The notes under the pieces: model-generated
Database searches by the model: none
What the model was told of the DNA's origin: nothing
The model's input: only the letters and a program-made list of their open reading frames with translations
Origin: Chrysomallon squamiferum
Lineage: Eukaryota > Mollusca > Gastropoda > Neomphalida > Peltospiridae
Direction of reading: 5' to 3'
Assembly: GCA_012295275.1 (NCBI GenBank)
Contig: CM022676.1
Coordinates: 12,349,660-12,413,659 of the forward strand
Length of the DNA: 64,000 bases
Shown here: piece by piece, positions 1 to 14,000 of the stretch
Layout of the letters: every line of letters starts with the position of its first letter
Position numbering within the stretch: the stretch's first letter is position 1
Program-made: the position numbers and the translations under genes

Positions 1-1201
1 ATTTTTGTAATATAGAAATCAACTACAGCCATATATAAATCAGTTTGTTGAATTCAAGAAAGTAATATAACAAAAATTGTTTTTAGAACCTAATTTTATT
101 TCATTGTTTAAAATATATTTAATTGATCTTCCTATATTAGTTTTTAATTCATAAATACTTGATCAATTTTGTTCTGTAGGGTTTTTAAAATAAATTTTAT
201 TTTATTTATTAATCTCTTTTGATTGTTTTGAGTCAGGTTAGATAGCTTCATATTAAAAGTTAGACGAATGATCAAAATTGGTCTTTTGTTTCAAATAATG
301 AAAAAAGTAAATCACTGATTAATCAGGTTTGTTTCCTGTAAAATAATAACTTGATTTCCTATTGGAAAAATGTGATTTCTAGTTAGTGCTCCTCTTATGA
401 TGGTAACTTTTACACACAGCAACAACAACAACAAAATTATATTTGATTGATTATTTTATATAATCAGTAATAAATAAGATGGACAATTTGTTCATTTTCT
501 TCTTATTATTATTTTCTTCTGTTATTAGAAATATTAATTAAGGTTTACGTCAGTGCACCTATTGTTTACAATTTTTGCAAACTCGGATAAACGCATTACA
601 ACAGTTCGGCGAAACTGAGAGGGCGTTGTTTAATTTACTTCCATGTTGAAGTTTTTAATGGATGTTATTACTGATTTTGATCTGAATTATTATACGATGA
701 TGTATTAATAAAATGACCTTTGTCAGTAATCAAAATATCATATATGACAAGTAGTATTTTATCTATTTTTTTTTATTTTTTTATTTTTTTCCATGTAGGT
801 GTCTAGATGAAGAAAACCGGACATTTTTGTTTTCTGGTCGCAAAATACTGACCAATAATTAATTGATTTATTATAGCATTATTGTTTGTAGTCTTTTTTT
901 TTTTTTTGTGTTTATTTCTTTCTTTAAAAATAATATTTTTAATTAACAATAAAGATTTTATGAATAAATATTTTGAAAGTTCTATATCTAAAATCAGCTG
1001 TTTTTCTTTTGTCTTAGAATAACAATAAATTAATAATAATAATAATAATAATAACGTGCTAATTATCAGAAAAACGAAAATGTGGGCTAAATCAAACAGT
1101 TTATAATATCTCTATTTCTTTAATTATTTTGTTTTACTTTACTTATTTTACTTTATTTTGTCTTAATGTAATGTAATTTTATTTTATTTTATTTTTTTTT
1201 T

Positions 1202-1211
<10 letters not shown>

Positions 1212-1260
<49 letters not shown>
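1212..1260. repeat. (ATT)n microsatellite
   Basis: An uninterrupted ATT run follows a poly-T tract. The corresponding place in the second tandem unit (2343-2427) holds a TTTTA run followed by ATT. Confidence 0.95.
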
Positions 1261-2191
1261 CATTATTTCATTTCATTTCTTTTTTTATTGTTATTTTTAT
1301 AAAAATTAAAGTTTACACCGGTGCAACAATTATGGTGGATCTTTACAAAATACACACAAGATGTCCACAGTTCGGCGAAATTGAGGGAGTGGCTTTATAT
1401 GTTACAGTTGATGTTTGTAGGTGATTTCTATTAACATTATAATTATAATGAGAAAAAAAAAGTAAATCACTGATTAATCGGGTTTGTTTCCTGTAAAATA
1501 ATAACTTGATTTCCTATAGGAAAAATGTGATTTTTGAGTTCGTGTTTCTAGTTAGTGCTCCTCTTATGATGGTAACTTTTACACATAGCAACAACAACAA
1601 CAAAATAATAAATTATTGATTATTTTATATAATCAGTAATAAATAAGATGGACAATTTGTTCATTTTCTTATTATTATTTTTTCTTCTGTTTTTAGAAAT
1701 ATTAATTAATGTTTACATCAGTGCACCTATTGTTTACAATTTTTGCAAACTCGGATAAACGCATTACAACAGTTCGGCGAAACTGAGAGGACGTTGTTTA
1801 ATTGACTTCCATGTTGAAGTTTTTAATGAATGTTATTACTTATTTTGATCTGAATTATTATATGATGATGTATTAATAAAATGACCTTTGTCAGTAATCA
1901 AAATATCATATATGACAAGTAGTATTTTACTTATTTTTGATTATTTGTCTTTCCATGAAGGTGTCTAGATGAAGAAAACCGGACATTTTTGTTTCCTGGT
2001 CGCGAAATACTGACCAATAATTAATTGATTTATTATAGCATTATTGTTTGTAGTCTTTTTTTTTTCTGTGTTTATTTCTTTCTTTAAAAATAATATTTTT
2101 AATTAACAATAAAAATTTTGTAAATAAATATTTTGAAAGTTCTATATCTAAAATCAGCTGTTTTTCTTTTGTCTTAGAATAACAATAAATT

Positions 2192-2227
<36 letters not shown>

Positions 2228-2342
2228 GTGCTAATTATCAGAAAAACGAAAATGTGGGCTAAATCAAACAGTTTATAATATATCTGTTTCTTTAATTTTT
2301 TTGTTTTACTTTACTTATTTTATTTTATTTTGTTTTAATGTA

Positions 2343-2388
2343 ATTTTATTTTATTTTATTTTATTTTATTTTATTTTATTTTATTTTA

Positions 2389-2427
<39 letters not shown>
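2343..2427. repeat. (TTTTA)n-(TTA)n compound microsatellite
   Basis: A pentanucleotide TTTTA run changes into a TTA run. It lies at the homologous position of the second 1.16-kb unit and explains the open frame rich in Phe, Tyr and Leu that overlaps it. Confidence 0.95.
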
Positions 2428-2428
<1 letters not shown>

Positions 2429-2971
2429 TTATTTCATTTCTTTTCTTTTTTTATTGTTATTTTGTTTTAAAATTAAGGTTTACACCGGTGCAACAATTAT
2501 GGTGGATCTTTACAAAATACACACAAGATGGCAACAGTTCGGCGAAATCGAGGGAGTGGCTTTATATCAGTTACATTGGAAATGATGTTTGTAGATGAGT
2601 GTAACTTTTATTAATATTATAATTATAATCAGAACAGAGATGTGTTAATAAGACAAATTTTCCGGTTATTATAATATTATTTAAGTTGTAATATATTCTT
2701 CCTTTTTCCTCAGTCAACCTTTGGCCTTTGTCCCGGTTTTACGCGTTACTTAGGTAATCAAAGTCCGTTAGTTCGGCGATTTCCTGCCTGGACCAGTTGA
2801 AATATTTCGTTTACTTCCTTGTTTGTTGTTTCTATAGTATTGTTATCGAACAAAGCTATTTTTGTTGTTTCTATACGCGCGTTATCCTTCTTTATCAGTT
2901 TACATCCTGTACACGTTTATCTAAATAGGTCAAACTACAACACGCCAGGTTTCCAGTGTTTAATAATTAAA

Positions 2972-2973
2972 TT

Positions 2974-3008
<35 letters not shown>

Positions 3009-3010
3009 TT
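2972..3010. repeat. (TTTA)n microsatellite
   Basis: A TTTA run is followed by a poly-A tract at about 3019-3038. Confidence 0.9.
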
Positions 3011-3070
3011 GTAAAAGCTAAAAAAAAAAAAAAAAAAATAAAAACATAAAAATATTGCAGCTACTGAAGA

Positions 3071-3074
<4 letters not shown>

Positions 3075-3152
<78 letters not shown>
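3075..3152. repeat. (TC)n microsatellite, 78 bp
   Basis: A pure CT dinucleotide tract. It produces the spurious Arg-Glu repeat frames on the minus strand. Confidence 0.97.
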
Positions 3153-3157
<5 letters not shown>

Positions 3158-3160
3158 TGT

Positions 3161-3288
3161 CTTGAACAATGAAAAATATTGTAATGTAATGTAATATAAT
3201 ATGTTGATAATGACACGGACTGAACTTTTTCTGCTTGATGTGCGCAACTAACAATGACAACAACAACGACGACGACGACAACAACAGC

Positions 3289-3329
<41 letters not shown>

Positions 3330-3478
3330 AAAGCACTGAAAAAGAACATAATCATGAAAATGGTATTAATGCCTTGAACAATTCATATAATTACTGTTGA
3401 AAGATAATATAATATAATATAATATAATAGCATATTTTGATAATGACATGAACTGGATTTGTTCTGCTTGATGTGCGC
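3161..3478. repeat. Degenerate tandem duplication, offset 212 bp
   Basis: The stretch beginning CTTGAACAAT at 3161 and ending near GATGTGCGC at 3245 recurs at 3373-3478 with substitutions. Both copies contain GATAATGACA and TTCTGCTTGATGTGCGC-like ends. The copies are separated by a compound CAA/CGA/AAT microsatellite at 3257-3327. Confidence 0.75.
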
Positions 3479-5482
3479 TGTCATCAGTGACAGGCACTAA
3501 AAATATTTTGTTCCTGGTCCGTCACTATGTAAGTTTAATCTCCGGGATTCAAATATCAAAAAAGTGGAAAACTAGGTGTTTCCCCGGTCTATATCCAACC
3601 AATCAGCCTGTCTGTGTGTGTGATAGCAACTAGGAAGTTTTTATCTCTTTGTTTGCCCCACAAGGTGACCTGAATTTTTCTTTTCTTTTTTTTTATTTTC
3701 CCCACTTATCTCTCTGTCTCTGCCCCCCCTCCCCCGGCCTCTTTCTATTTCATCGTGAAGTATTCCTCTTCACTTAATCATGCCTTGTCATGTTTGTTAT
3801 AAATAATATTTATTTTGTCAAGTGGTGCATTACAATACTGTTCCCGTTTTACAAAAAAATAAATGAATAAATAAATAAATAAATAAATACTTGTGATACT
3901 GAATAGTAGATAGTAATTCCATCTTAACATGATTTGTTGTGAGAAAATATGAGAAAAATAAAATTATGTTTCTTAACTCCAGACTTATTTTTTTTTTTGT
4001 ATTTATATTTATTATTGTTGTTTTCGTTTTAAAGTCGTGACATAATATTAATTTAACAATTAAGTTTAATTTGCTAACAGCAGTCACCTGAGATCTCAGT
4101 GGGAAAATTTACATTCGGTTTACGAGGCCACAAATGTTCGACAGATACAGTATTTTATTTTATCAGTTCATGAGAAACAGAAGTTTGATGTTTTAAAAAT
4201 ATGACAGGGCGCAGTCACGTTATGTACCATCTGCTCATACTGAAATGATAACATATGTTTGTATGAGTCATTGTGTCAGACTGTGTGTGTGTGAGTGTGT
4301 GCACGCGCGTTGCGAGAGAGAGACGGAGAGTGAGTGCTTGATCAATCATCCAATTTCCCGTTCCAGTCAGTGGTATGTTGATCCTGTCTGTGAAAACCGC
4401 GTTGTTGTTAATCAAATAACTTATTTTAGTCGTCGCCACATTTTCTCTGTCAGTCTGAAACTTAACAGCACAAGATGACTGACAGAAACTGGTAAAATAA
4501 ATTTCTTCTTGTTAACATGTGAACTGTCGTCTGCTGCGTTATCACTCTATAGTAATAAATAAATAAATAAATACATAACAAATAAACAAGTCAACAAAGA
4601 AACAAAGGAAGAGAAAGAAGGAAAAAGATAAAAATAAGGAAAGAAAAAGCATAAATAGCACAACTATTTTTCCTCTCTTTCTTAACTGATTTCGTGTTTC
4701 ATCCGCTCGAAAACGACGGAAAACCATTGTAATTATAATTTCCTTTGTTGTTACAAACTGTCACGTCATTTCTTTTTATATCATCTTTTTTGTTTGTCTG
4801 AAATAATGTTATACCAAGATCCTGGTCTGTTTGTGCCATGAATGCATTGATCGTTTTTTTAATTTTTATTTTTAACTCTTACCATATCATTCGAAATGCG
4901 TCCTGTTCGATACAGGGAAGTTCTTTTATTGAAGGAATAAAAAATATATAAAAATGATTTTGGTATTGATTTAGGTGCGTTTAGGGACATAAATATATCT
5001 TTATGTCATATGCAACATTTCTGTGAAGTCATGTAGTTTCAACAGACAGAGATGCTATTTTAAAACATGACCCACAAAATTAGTCATAGTATTATTATTA
5101 ATGGATTATACTCCAGACTCTATTGACAAGTTTTTATTCATACTGAATTGCGTTATTTGAAGTAATTGTTATACAAAATACAGCAGTAACACTGTATGCT
5201 GGGCGTAGTCTTTTTACTTTTCACTATACTAATTGAACTATATAACGTGCAGCAGTCAGTGCTTGAAGCTTTTCTGTCCAACATTTTAAAAAGCCTTCAG
5301 TTTGCAATTATACTCATTTGACATTAAACTCACTGGAACACTTTAATAGTGGTGGGGCGGTAACATAGGTGGAGGGGAGTTGCTGTATCTTCCATATGAT
5401 CTCCACTAGCACCCAACATAATTTCCACTTTTAATTTTAATACACTAATTACTTTTGTTAACCGTTCGTCTGCACAACTGCA

Positions 5483-5483
<1 letters not shown>

Positions 5484-5521
<38 letters not shown>
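5484..5521. repeat. (CTAT)n microsatellite
   Basis: About nine TATC units, followed by imperfect AC-rich sequence up to about 5700. Confidence 0.95.
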
Positions 5522-5522
<1 letters not shown>

Positions 5523-5887
5523 CGTATGAAGAAACCAATGCACACACGCAAACACTCATACATAAACAAACACACGTATGCATGTATGCACACATATACA
5601 AACACACATACACGTACATGCATATAGATGCACATGTATTTAGATATATTATATATGCATATAAAAATACACAGAAATACACGCGCACACAGAAACACAC
5701 CACCACGATTTAAATGTCAGCCCCTCCTATCAGAAATGATGGAACTGCCGTTGTTAGAGATTCGTACAAGGAAAATTATTGTAATGTTGTTCCTGGTTAT
5801 ACAATCACCTAGGCTGTTACAGTGAATATGACAAAGCAGTATTTGTCAGCGTTTTATTTTTAGTTCAGTTTTTACTTCCTTTTTCTT

Positions 5888-5992
<105 letters not shown>

Positions 5993-6804
5993 CACAAACA
6001 TACACACACAATTAACTGTTCTTTAAAACATAAACATAAACAGCTGCACTGATGTCTGTATTTTTCATCTGTGACAACCTTCATGAAATCAATAGCGTGC
6101 ACTTTGTGTAGAAAGCTGTGATCAATACGTACACTCAGTCTGAAACTCGTATGTCAGTGTGACTCGTTGTTGCCTGGACAAACTCAAACATTCATGAGAA
6201 ATGTAACACTCTCCTTGCTTTTCGTTGTGATCTTGACTGAATGCATGAACAACACGCAAAACACAAAGGAGAAACAGGGATCTGGAGTTAACTGAATAAA
6301 ATGTAGCAACACCGAGTTGAAAATTAAACAAAATAAAAATAACAAAATAAAAAATAAATTTAACTCTTTTTTTCTAAATGAAACTGATACTACTTCATTA
6401 TTAACTTCCATTAACAAAATTCACATAAATGTAAAATAAATAAATAAATAAATAAAGTAAAAACACATTTATGTTTCATAATACAAATAAAGCCAGATTG
6501 TGATCAATAAAGTGACTCATTAATCCCCTAATTTCCATGGCAACAAATACTGAATGAAATTGAGGACAGCTGTTAACGTAGCTGTCATGTTACAGAGAGC
6601 AGTGAGTAATAATACTGCTTGTCTGACTGCGTACAGGAAAAAACATTGTGAAATATGAAACTCAGAGAAAAAAATCAGCAGAAAAACCCTCACTAGAGTT
6701 AAAAAGAAGTTACATAACAGAAACATTAAACTGTTAGCTAGTTATTTTTTGTCAACTGAAGACTGTAGCTGATTTTACAAGCTCAAAATAAAATTAACTG
6801 TTCT

Positions 6805-6806
<2 letters not shown>

Positions 6807-6852
<46 letters not shown>
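6807..6852. repeat. (AC)n microsatellite
   Basis: A pure AC dinucleotide run in AT-rich surroundings. Confidence 0.95.
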
Positions 6853-6859
<7 letters not shown>

Positions 6860-7630
6860 AATAAGAAAAGAAAAAAATATATATCTTTAATAAAATTTAT
6901 TACATATGTAAATACTATAGCAGTCATTTAACTAATAACGAAATCACAGGTATAATAGGACTATAAAGATGTAATATGGCACATATTTTAACAACAGAGA
7001 CAATGGAATCGGGAAATGAAGCAAATTTTTACTTTTAAGTTCACGTTTGCTTTTATATATTCATAAAATACTTTAATAAATTCTGAAATTAAAATATTGT
7101 ACAACATATACAAACAATTTTTGTAAATACATTTGCATTATGTAAATAAATACCATTACATAATATATGTGTTTCCATGGTCTCTGTTAGAATATTATAC
7201 ATATGAACAATTCTTAAAAATGTAATAAATACTGTGATAGTAAAAATGAACTGAATCATCATGAATCAGTTTTACATTTGAAAGAAATAATAAATTTAAA
7301 ACTGATCTGAAACCTATTTTAAAAGATAATTAGATACAAAAACTGCATCATTTTAATATTTATATAAAATAGAACAATATTAAATGAAATTACAGATTTT
7401 ACATTATGACTGATAATGAATTTAAAATTGTTCAAAATAGATGAGGTTTAAAATAAAAATAAATGAAACAAAATATAATTTATATTTAACATTTACAAAC
7501 ATTAATGATTTCAGTATAAACATTTGTATGTAAATTTCAAAAATATAAAAAACTCAAATCCATATAAAATAATCAAAGTTACAAATGTAAAGTATAACAT
7601 ATTTATTCTTTATATCCAGTAAAAAAGAAC

Positions 7631-8175
7631 CTTGAAAATATAAATTATATAAATGATTTTAATATGTAAACAGAAAAACCCCAAATAATAAGTAAAAAAA
7701 AACAAAAAAAAAAAAAAGCAAACACAAAAAAATATTTAGAGAGTAAAAAAAATAAAACCCCATAAAAAAAACCTGCAATAAAACCAAGACAGAAAAACAA
7801 CAACAACATTATATAGTGGAAATCTATAACACTGCATCCAATAAATGTAGTAAAAGATTATGTAAAATTATGTCAGTTATTAAATTAAAAAACTTGAAAA
7901 TATAAATTATCTAAATTATTATAATATGTAAACAGAAAAACCCCAAATAATAAGTAAAAAAAAAAAAAAAAAATAATAATAACCAACAAAAAACTCAAAA
8001 GAAAAACCACAAAAAAAAAAAAAAAAAATATGTTGAGTAAAAAAAATAAAAAAAATAAAAACCCATAAAAAAACCTGCAATAAAACCAAGACAGAAAAAC
8101 AACAACAACCTTATATAGTGCAAATCTATAAATGTAAGTAAAAGGTTATGTAAAATTATGTCAGTTATTAAATAA
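7631..8175. repeat. Tandem duplication, ~262-bp unit
   Basis: Copy 1 starts with CTTGAAAATATAAATTAT at 7631 and copy 2 at 7893. Both carry a poly-A-rich centre, CCTGCAATAAAACCAAGACA, a CAACAACA run, and end with TGTCAGTTATTAAAT (7872-7886 and 8159-8173). Copy 2 has lost a short stretch that copy 1 has near 7830-7845. Confidence 0.9.
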
Positions 8176-8978
8176 ATTTCCCCTGTGCCCAAAACATTTC
8201 AACTTGTTAGGAACCACAACAAAAACATCACTAACTGTTTTAGTGAAAACAACAGATACAATGTGAGTAAAAACTTATTAAAAACACCATTTAAAAAAAA
8301 GATTTTTTAATAATAATAATAATAATGTTTCTAAACATGACAGATATTTTTTAGGTTTGTATTTATTTTACTATTTAATGTAATCAAGAAATGTAAATTA
8401 ATTTCTATATGTGAGCAATACCTTCTAGATTTGAATATTATTTAGATTTGCATATTTTCTAAATTTGTTATAAATCAGAAAAATGTGTTCTAGAAATGTA
8501 ACATAACACAAAAGTGGCAACATTCTAAATGTGTAATTTTTGTCTAGACTTGCTTTAAGTTCTAAATGTGAATAATGTGTTACAGAAATGTGTAACAAAC
8601 TCTAGTACAATTAAGATATTCAACATTTATGTAATGTTCACAAATCTGTGAAGGAAAAATAGCACATAATACAAATGCTGATGAACTTCTAACAAACTTA
8701 GATGACTAATATTATGTAACTGTTAAAACAAATATAAACTGAGTATTGACAACATTAAAATGTGTAAATATGTGTGCATAATAATTTAGTTAGGAAAGGT
8801 GTACATATTTAAAAAACATCTGTCTATTTTATTTCTGAATTAAATCCACATAAACACTGTGTGATGTAAAATAGATGGGTAATGTATCACAGATGAGTAG
8901 CAATGCACATGCATGCATGTAAACCATACACATGCACATACATAGACACATATAAACACATGTATTTAGTTATTCAAA

Positions 8979-9026
<48 letters not shown>
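8979..9026. repeat. (CT)n-(CA)n compound microsatellite
   Basis: A short CT tract is followed by a CA tract ending at GGGG. Confidence 0.95.
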
Positions 9027-9028
<2 letters not shown>

Positions 9029-10013
9029 GGAGAATCAAGTAGATTTAACCTTACACTGACAAAGTGAACAAAAAACTATTTTAAATGTTGTTCTCTGATT
9101 TCAGAAATGTTAGAAGAAATCAGTAAGTGGGAAATACCACACCTGCATGATCTTGTTATCTAATTTCTTATTTCTGTTGGGATAGCTGTCATATATCAGT
9201 TTTGTGTTCTAAATATAAAATAAAAAATAATAATGTAGATGAATTTAATTAATTAAAAAGGCTTCTGTTATTTCAATAATACTAACAGTAATGAAACTTG
9301 TAACAGCACAATGGAGTTGTTGTTTATAGTAAATAACAGGATATTTTTCCAAAGATGCACACACTTGAAGAAGAAATAATTATAATAAAAAATAAACAGT
9401 TTTCACTTGAATTATAAATCTGTAAAATTGTGATATATAATAATAAATTATTATTTTTTTTAAATCTTAAATTTAGCATTCAATAATTTAAATGTTATAA
9501 TTCTTTTTTCTTTTTAAAATCAGTACTGTAATTTGTAAAAATTGTAAAATTCAAGTTGCCTCATGTAGAGTTAAGACAGACAAATAGGTGATATAAAGAT
9601 AAAGACATTCTGTGCAGGAGGTGATCACAGGTCAAACACGAGAAAGACAGCAGAGACAAAGATTAGAAACTTGACACAGAGTCTCTTGTGTTCTACTTCT
9701 CAGATAACACAACTCTGCTTAACATGAACAGTGAACTTTGACCTGTGTTGTTTAACCCACACAGCTTAGATTTAATCTCTGCCCAGATAACAACAACTAC
9801 AGATATTAAACTGGTGACATTATAGTACTTTAGATAGTATTAGAAAAATTAAATAAAATAAAAATGTATTAGTAACTTCTGAGTTAAATTATTATAACAT
9901 TTAAAGCTCAAAATTTTCAGGTAGCAGAAAACAAACAAAAACCTAAAAATGTTAACTGACAAGAAACAGCTTTGTTTTGCATTACCATAAACTAATTGAA
10001 AAAAAAATGATGA

Positions 10014-10019
10014 TTTATT
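10014..10019 (-). promoter_or_regulatory. Candidate polyadenylation signal for gene C
   Basis: AATAAA on the minus strand, about 320 bases beyond the stop codon of the terminal exon at 10340. The hexamer is common in this AT-rich sequence, so the assignment rests on position only. Confidence 0.3.
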
Positions 10020-10339
10020 TGACATATTTAGGACATTTTATATTATATTTTTGTTTAAGATGACAATCATTTTTTTTTTTTTTAAAGTTAGTTTTCATTT
10101 AGTATTAACATTTTAACAGGAATATTGCTTCCAGTCAACAAAGTAAATTACAAGCCTTGGTTGCCTTAACAACATGATTTTACTGAGAAATCAAAATAAA
10201 ATATCTTTTAAAATTTATAACATTAATCTATTTACTAACTGAAAATAAGTTTAAAAGATTAATGTTGATCAGTCTCTGATCATAAGTAACTAACAGTTTA
10301 AAGTTTCTGATTTTCTGTTGTGTCCGATTCTTTAGATTT

Positions 10340-10767
10340 TTATTCTCTCTGGTTATCATCATTTCCTTCTTCTGAATCCTCTCTCTTTTCCCTGTGATCC
10401 TCCGCCTTTTTCGATTTCTTTTTCTTCTTCTTTTTCTTTGGTTTTTCAGTTTCTGTTTCAGTCATTTCAAGCGGTGGCAGCCTGCTTGGTGTTTTCATCA
10501 CATCATCCTGTGTTTCGTTGTTCACGTCTGTGTCAATCTGCGATGCACTGGTCACTGTGGGTGACACGTTACCACTGGGTGCGGGAAGTGGACGAGGTTT
10601 TTTACCCTCATCACCAGCAACATTGCCGGAGTCTGGAGGAAGTTGGCGAGATGAGCTGACTGTGGTTGTAGCTGTTGGTGGCACAGACTGAGGTGATTTT
10701 TTTTCATCCTTGATCATAACAGTTTCTGCTTGACCTTCAGGTGGTGGACGCTTCTTTCCTTCTGAAG
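10340..10767 (-). CDS. Gene C terminal exon: Pro- and Lys-rich cytoplasmic tail
   Basis: An open frame of 142 codons follows a splice acceptor (TTGTCATTTCAG) near 10770. Two AGs overlap there (CAGAG). Only the second, giving an exon start at 10767, keeps phase 1 with the upstream exons. The product begins ASEGKKRPPPEG. It is rich in Ser, Thr and Pro, contains PxxP-type stretches (KPRPLPAP, SRLPPLE), carries a KPKKKKKKKKSKK block and ends in an acidic/basic segment (EGNDDNQRE). There is no membrane helix and no tyrosine. PxxP sites could bind SH3 domains, which is an inference from the motif alone. The frame also runs upstream through the intron to 10849, but that part is GT-repeat sequence and not coding. 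Confidence 0.7.
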
Positions 10768-11005
10768 CTCTGAAATGACAAAATAATCGCGAATCATTCA
10801 CAAACAAAAGAAAAACAAAATCATGTGTATCTGTGTGTGTATGTGGCATCTGTTTGGTCAGTGTGTGTGTGTGTGTGTGTGTGTGTTTGTGTGTGTGTTT
10901 GGTTTGTCTATCTCAGTGTGTGTGTGATTGTGCGTGTGTGTGTGTGTGTGTGTGTTTATGTTTGGTTTGTCTGTATCTATGTATGTGTCTGGGCTGTCTC
11001 TGCCT

Positions 11006-11051
<46 letters not shown>

Positions 11052-14000
11052 TCTGTCTGTGATTTATACATTTAGTCACACACTTACACATTTAATGTTC
11101 CACTTGAGGGTTTCCGAATAACTGAAAATTGTAAAATGAAAAGGATTACAAAATTCTAATATTTAAAATATTTAAAAATAAATTAAACTTATAAGGAAGC
11201 TTTTTTTTCTCTTTTTAAATTTTTGTTATGTATCTTTTTTAAAATGCCAAAGCAATTTAAACAAAGCAGATCAACTTACCTTCACAAACTATAATTAAAA
11301 TGTTTTTTTAAACAAAAGCGTGACTAGTTTAAGAAGTTTTGAAATGTGAATGACTAATACAAAGTAATCAAAGCAGATGAGGCAGGGTGTATAAATATGA
11401 AATATTTGACTTATGCAAGTGTCAGTATTATAGACATGATGTGTAATACAAAAAGTAACATTTATAATACAAGCAAATGTCTATAACTGATAATTATTAT
11501 AATTACAATAAATATATTTAAAATAATAACTCATTTGTTTGTAAGTAATATTTTTACAAGAAATTTTTAAACTTGTGAAAAAAACCCATAAACAAAACAT
11601 CTACATCAACATATGAATATCATAATTTAGTATAAAGTAACAAAATGATCAGTTTATACATAAACACAGAAATATCAAATTCTGTTTTTTTAATTATTAT
11701 GTTTTTAAATATAAAAAAAAGAAATAAATGTATTTGCACAATGAACATAAAATAGTGTTATTTTGGGATCCACTTAAATCAGAACAAAGTGTGTGATTAT
11801 TTTACAACACACGTTCAGCAGTGAATGTAATTACACACCCACTTGTTTAACATTTGTGTAATAGTAGACTAAGTAACAAAACAAAATGCTTTATAGATTT
11901 TATCACATGTATTGTACACAAACACAGAGTGTATGTACATGTATTTAGATATATTAATTATATATATACAAACATTCAGTTAAGTATAGAATGTATATAT
12001 ATATATAGATACACATACACACAAACATTCAATTGTTTTTAAAATATATACTCTTAGTACACAGATTGTGTGTGTGTGTGTGTGTGTACATACATACATA
12101 CATACATACAGACAGACACCCCTCCCTTATCATTCTTTTCAGTTTATCATTGTTCTATAGCAATGATCTTCTGAATTATATTCACATCTCTCTAACATGT
12201 CTCATATTACAACATAGCAAATTCAGTTATAAATCTGGTTTAAACTCTAAGTTATTTACACATTCTCTGTCAGATGTGAAATATTTCAACACAGTACAAA
12301 TACACTGTTATTCAGTACATGGAAATACAAGTGAAAACATAAATCAAAATGTTCCATATGTTTTCTTTTAAGTATATGATCATTGCTATTATTATTATTG
12401 TTGTTGTTGTTGTTATGATTTCTCATTCATTAATTTACATGAATTTGTGATAAATAACACTTATTATGTTATACATATATAATAAGAAAAAAAACCTGAA
12501 GCAATTACAAAGAAAAATGACTAAATTAAAAAAAAATAAAAAATAAAATAATCTCAGAAACAATTAATTAAAAATATATTATTTATTATTACTGGTGGGT
12601 TTTTTTTTCTTTGCCTACATTGCTAACAAAATGCACTCTTAGTAACTGTATCATATTTCTGTTCAACACACACACAAAATCAATTCTAGTCAAGGATGAA
12701 TGTAACTGATATGTTTGTTGTGTATTTGTAACAATGGGTAACAGGTTTATGTTGCTGGGTGTAACAGAAAAGACAGGTGTGATAAGAATAAGACCAGGTT
12801 CTGACTTGTAAACTTTGTCAACTATTTTCTTCCTTGTCGCTGTTCTTTATTTCACACAAAATATTATTATCAGACCTACAAGGAAGTCTTCCTTGTTCTA
12901 CTAACCAGATTTTTTACCCCACTTAGTGCGTGTTGTATTTTATTCAGAACAGTAAGACGCTTTATCAAGCATGAGAACCAGCACATATCTGGCCACGTCT
13001 ATTTATTTTTAAAAAATATTATTACTCTTTGAGTTTTGATATTAAAATATCTATGTGTCCTTTATCATTATTTAATAATTTAACATTTTATGAAATGCAT
13101 AACAGAATTCAAACAAAAAAAATTATATATATAAACTGAAACATGCAGAAACAGGATTAATAAACTGAATAAAATAACACATTTGAAAATGAAAAAATAA
13201 ATTTTTATTCAGACTTAAATGATATTTATATCGTTCAAGACATGAACAAATATATATTAAAATAGTTGTTTTTCTAAAGAGACCTGGTTGCATTCTTTTT
13301 TCTGTGCTTAAATATATAAAATATTTCTCTATATTTAAAAGGGCACCAATACTGAAAGTGTAGAGTGAGAAAACTCAAAATGAGTAAAATATTACTCTGT
13401 AATCTGAAGTGTGTTGCACAAAATTTAATGACCAGATCTCTTTAAGATAAAAACAAATTAAAAAATTGGTTATAATAAATTTTTAAAAACTATATCAAAT
13501 TTAGTGTAAAATGGTAAAAACAAACACAGGATATATACTGACAGTTAAGCTGAAAATGAAAACTGGTAAACAACAATATAAATATTATAACTTTACATAG
13601 GCTTATTGAGTAATCTCTCCAAATCTCCTATGAATATTTGAAACTTTAGTGTTTTAATATACATATATAGTGAACTATTCAAATCTGATGTGAATGTTTG
13701 AAATTTTAATATTGTAATATTACACATACAGTGAACTCTCCAAATCTCAAATTTACAGGGTCTTGCAAACAAGTTTGAAATATCCTTACATTCGAGATAA
13801 TTAAAAACACAAAAGGGAAGAAAAAAAAAGTCATTGTTTGCAGTAACATACAACTTCTATTTAAGAACTCATTTGCTCCATATTCTGTCCAGTGATGTCA
13901 TAATCTAAAGCACAACATACTTTGCTGGTAATGATAACAAGACATTCAGTCTACAATAACTTTGATGAAAGAGAAGAACACTATTCAAAAACCTTTTTCT

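Larger units (their letters stand above)
306..2627. repeat. Tandem duplication, two copies of a ~1.16-kb unit
   Basis: Unit 1 runs from about 306 to 1460 and unit 2 from 1461 to about 2627. Matching landmarks lie 1155-1167 bases apart: AGTAAATCAC at 306 and 1461, GTTTACACCG at 1311 and 2478. The copies differ by scattered substitutions and by the lengths of internal AAT, ATT and TTTTA runs. Each unit holds two copies of a GC-richer motif ending in AGTTCGGCGAAA. No gene is recognised. The open frame at 2301-2585 is a translation of the simple repeat. Confidence 0.9.

Noticed and set aside
3002-3336. Minus-strand frames with Arg-Glu, poly-Ile and poly-Val repeats
   Set aside because: They are translations of the CT, AAT and CAA/CGA microsatellites.
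10825-11121. Plus-strand Cys/Val-rich frames
   Set aside because: Translation of a GT repeat; no splice or domain support.
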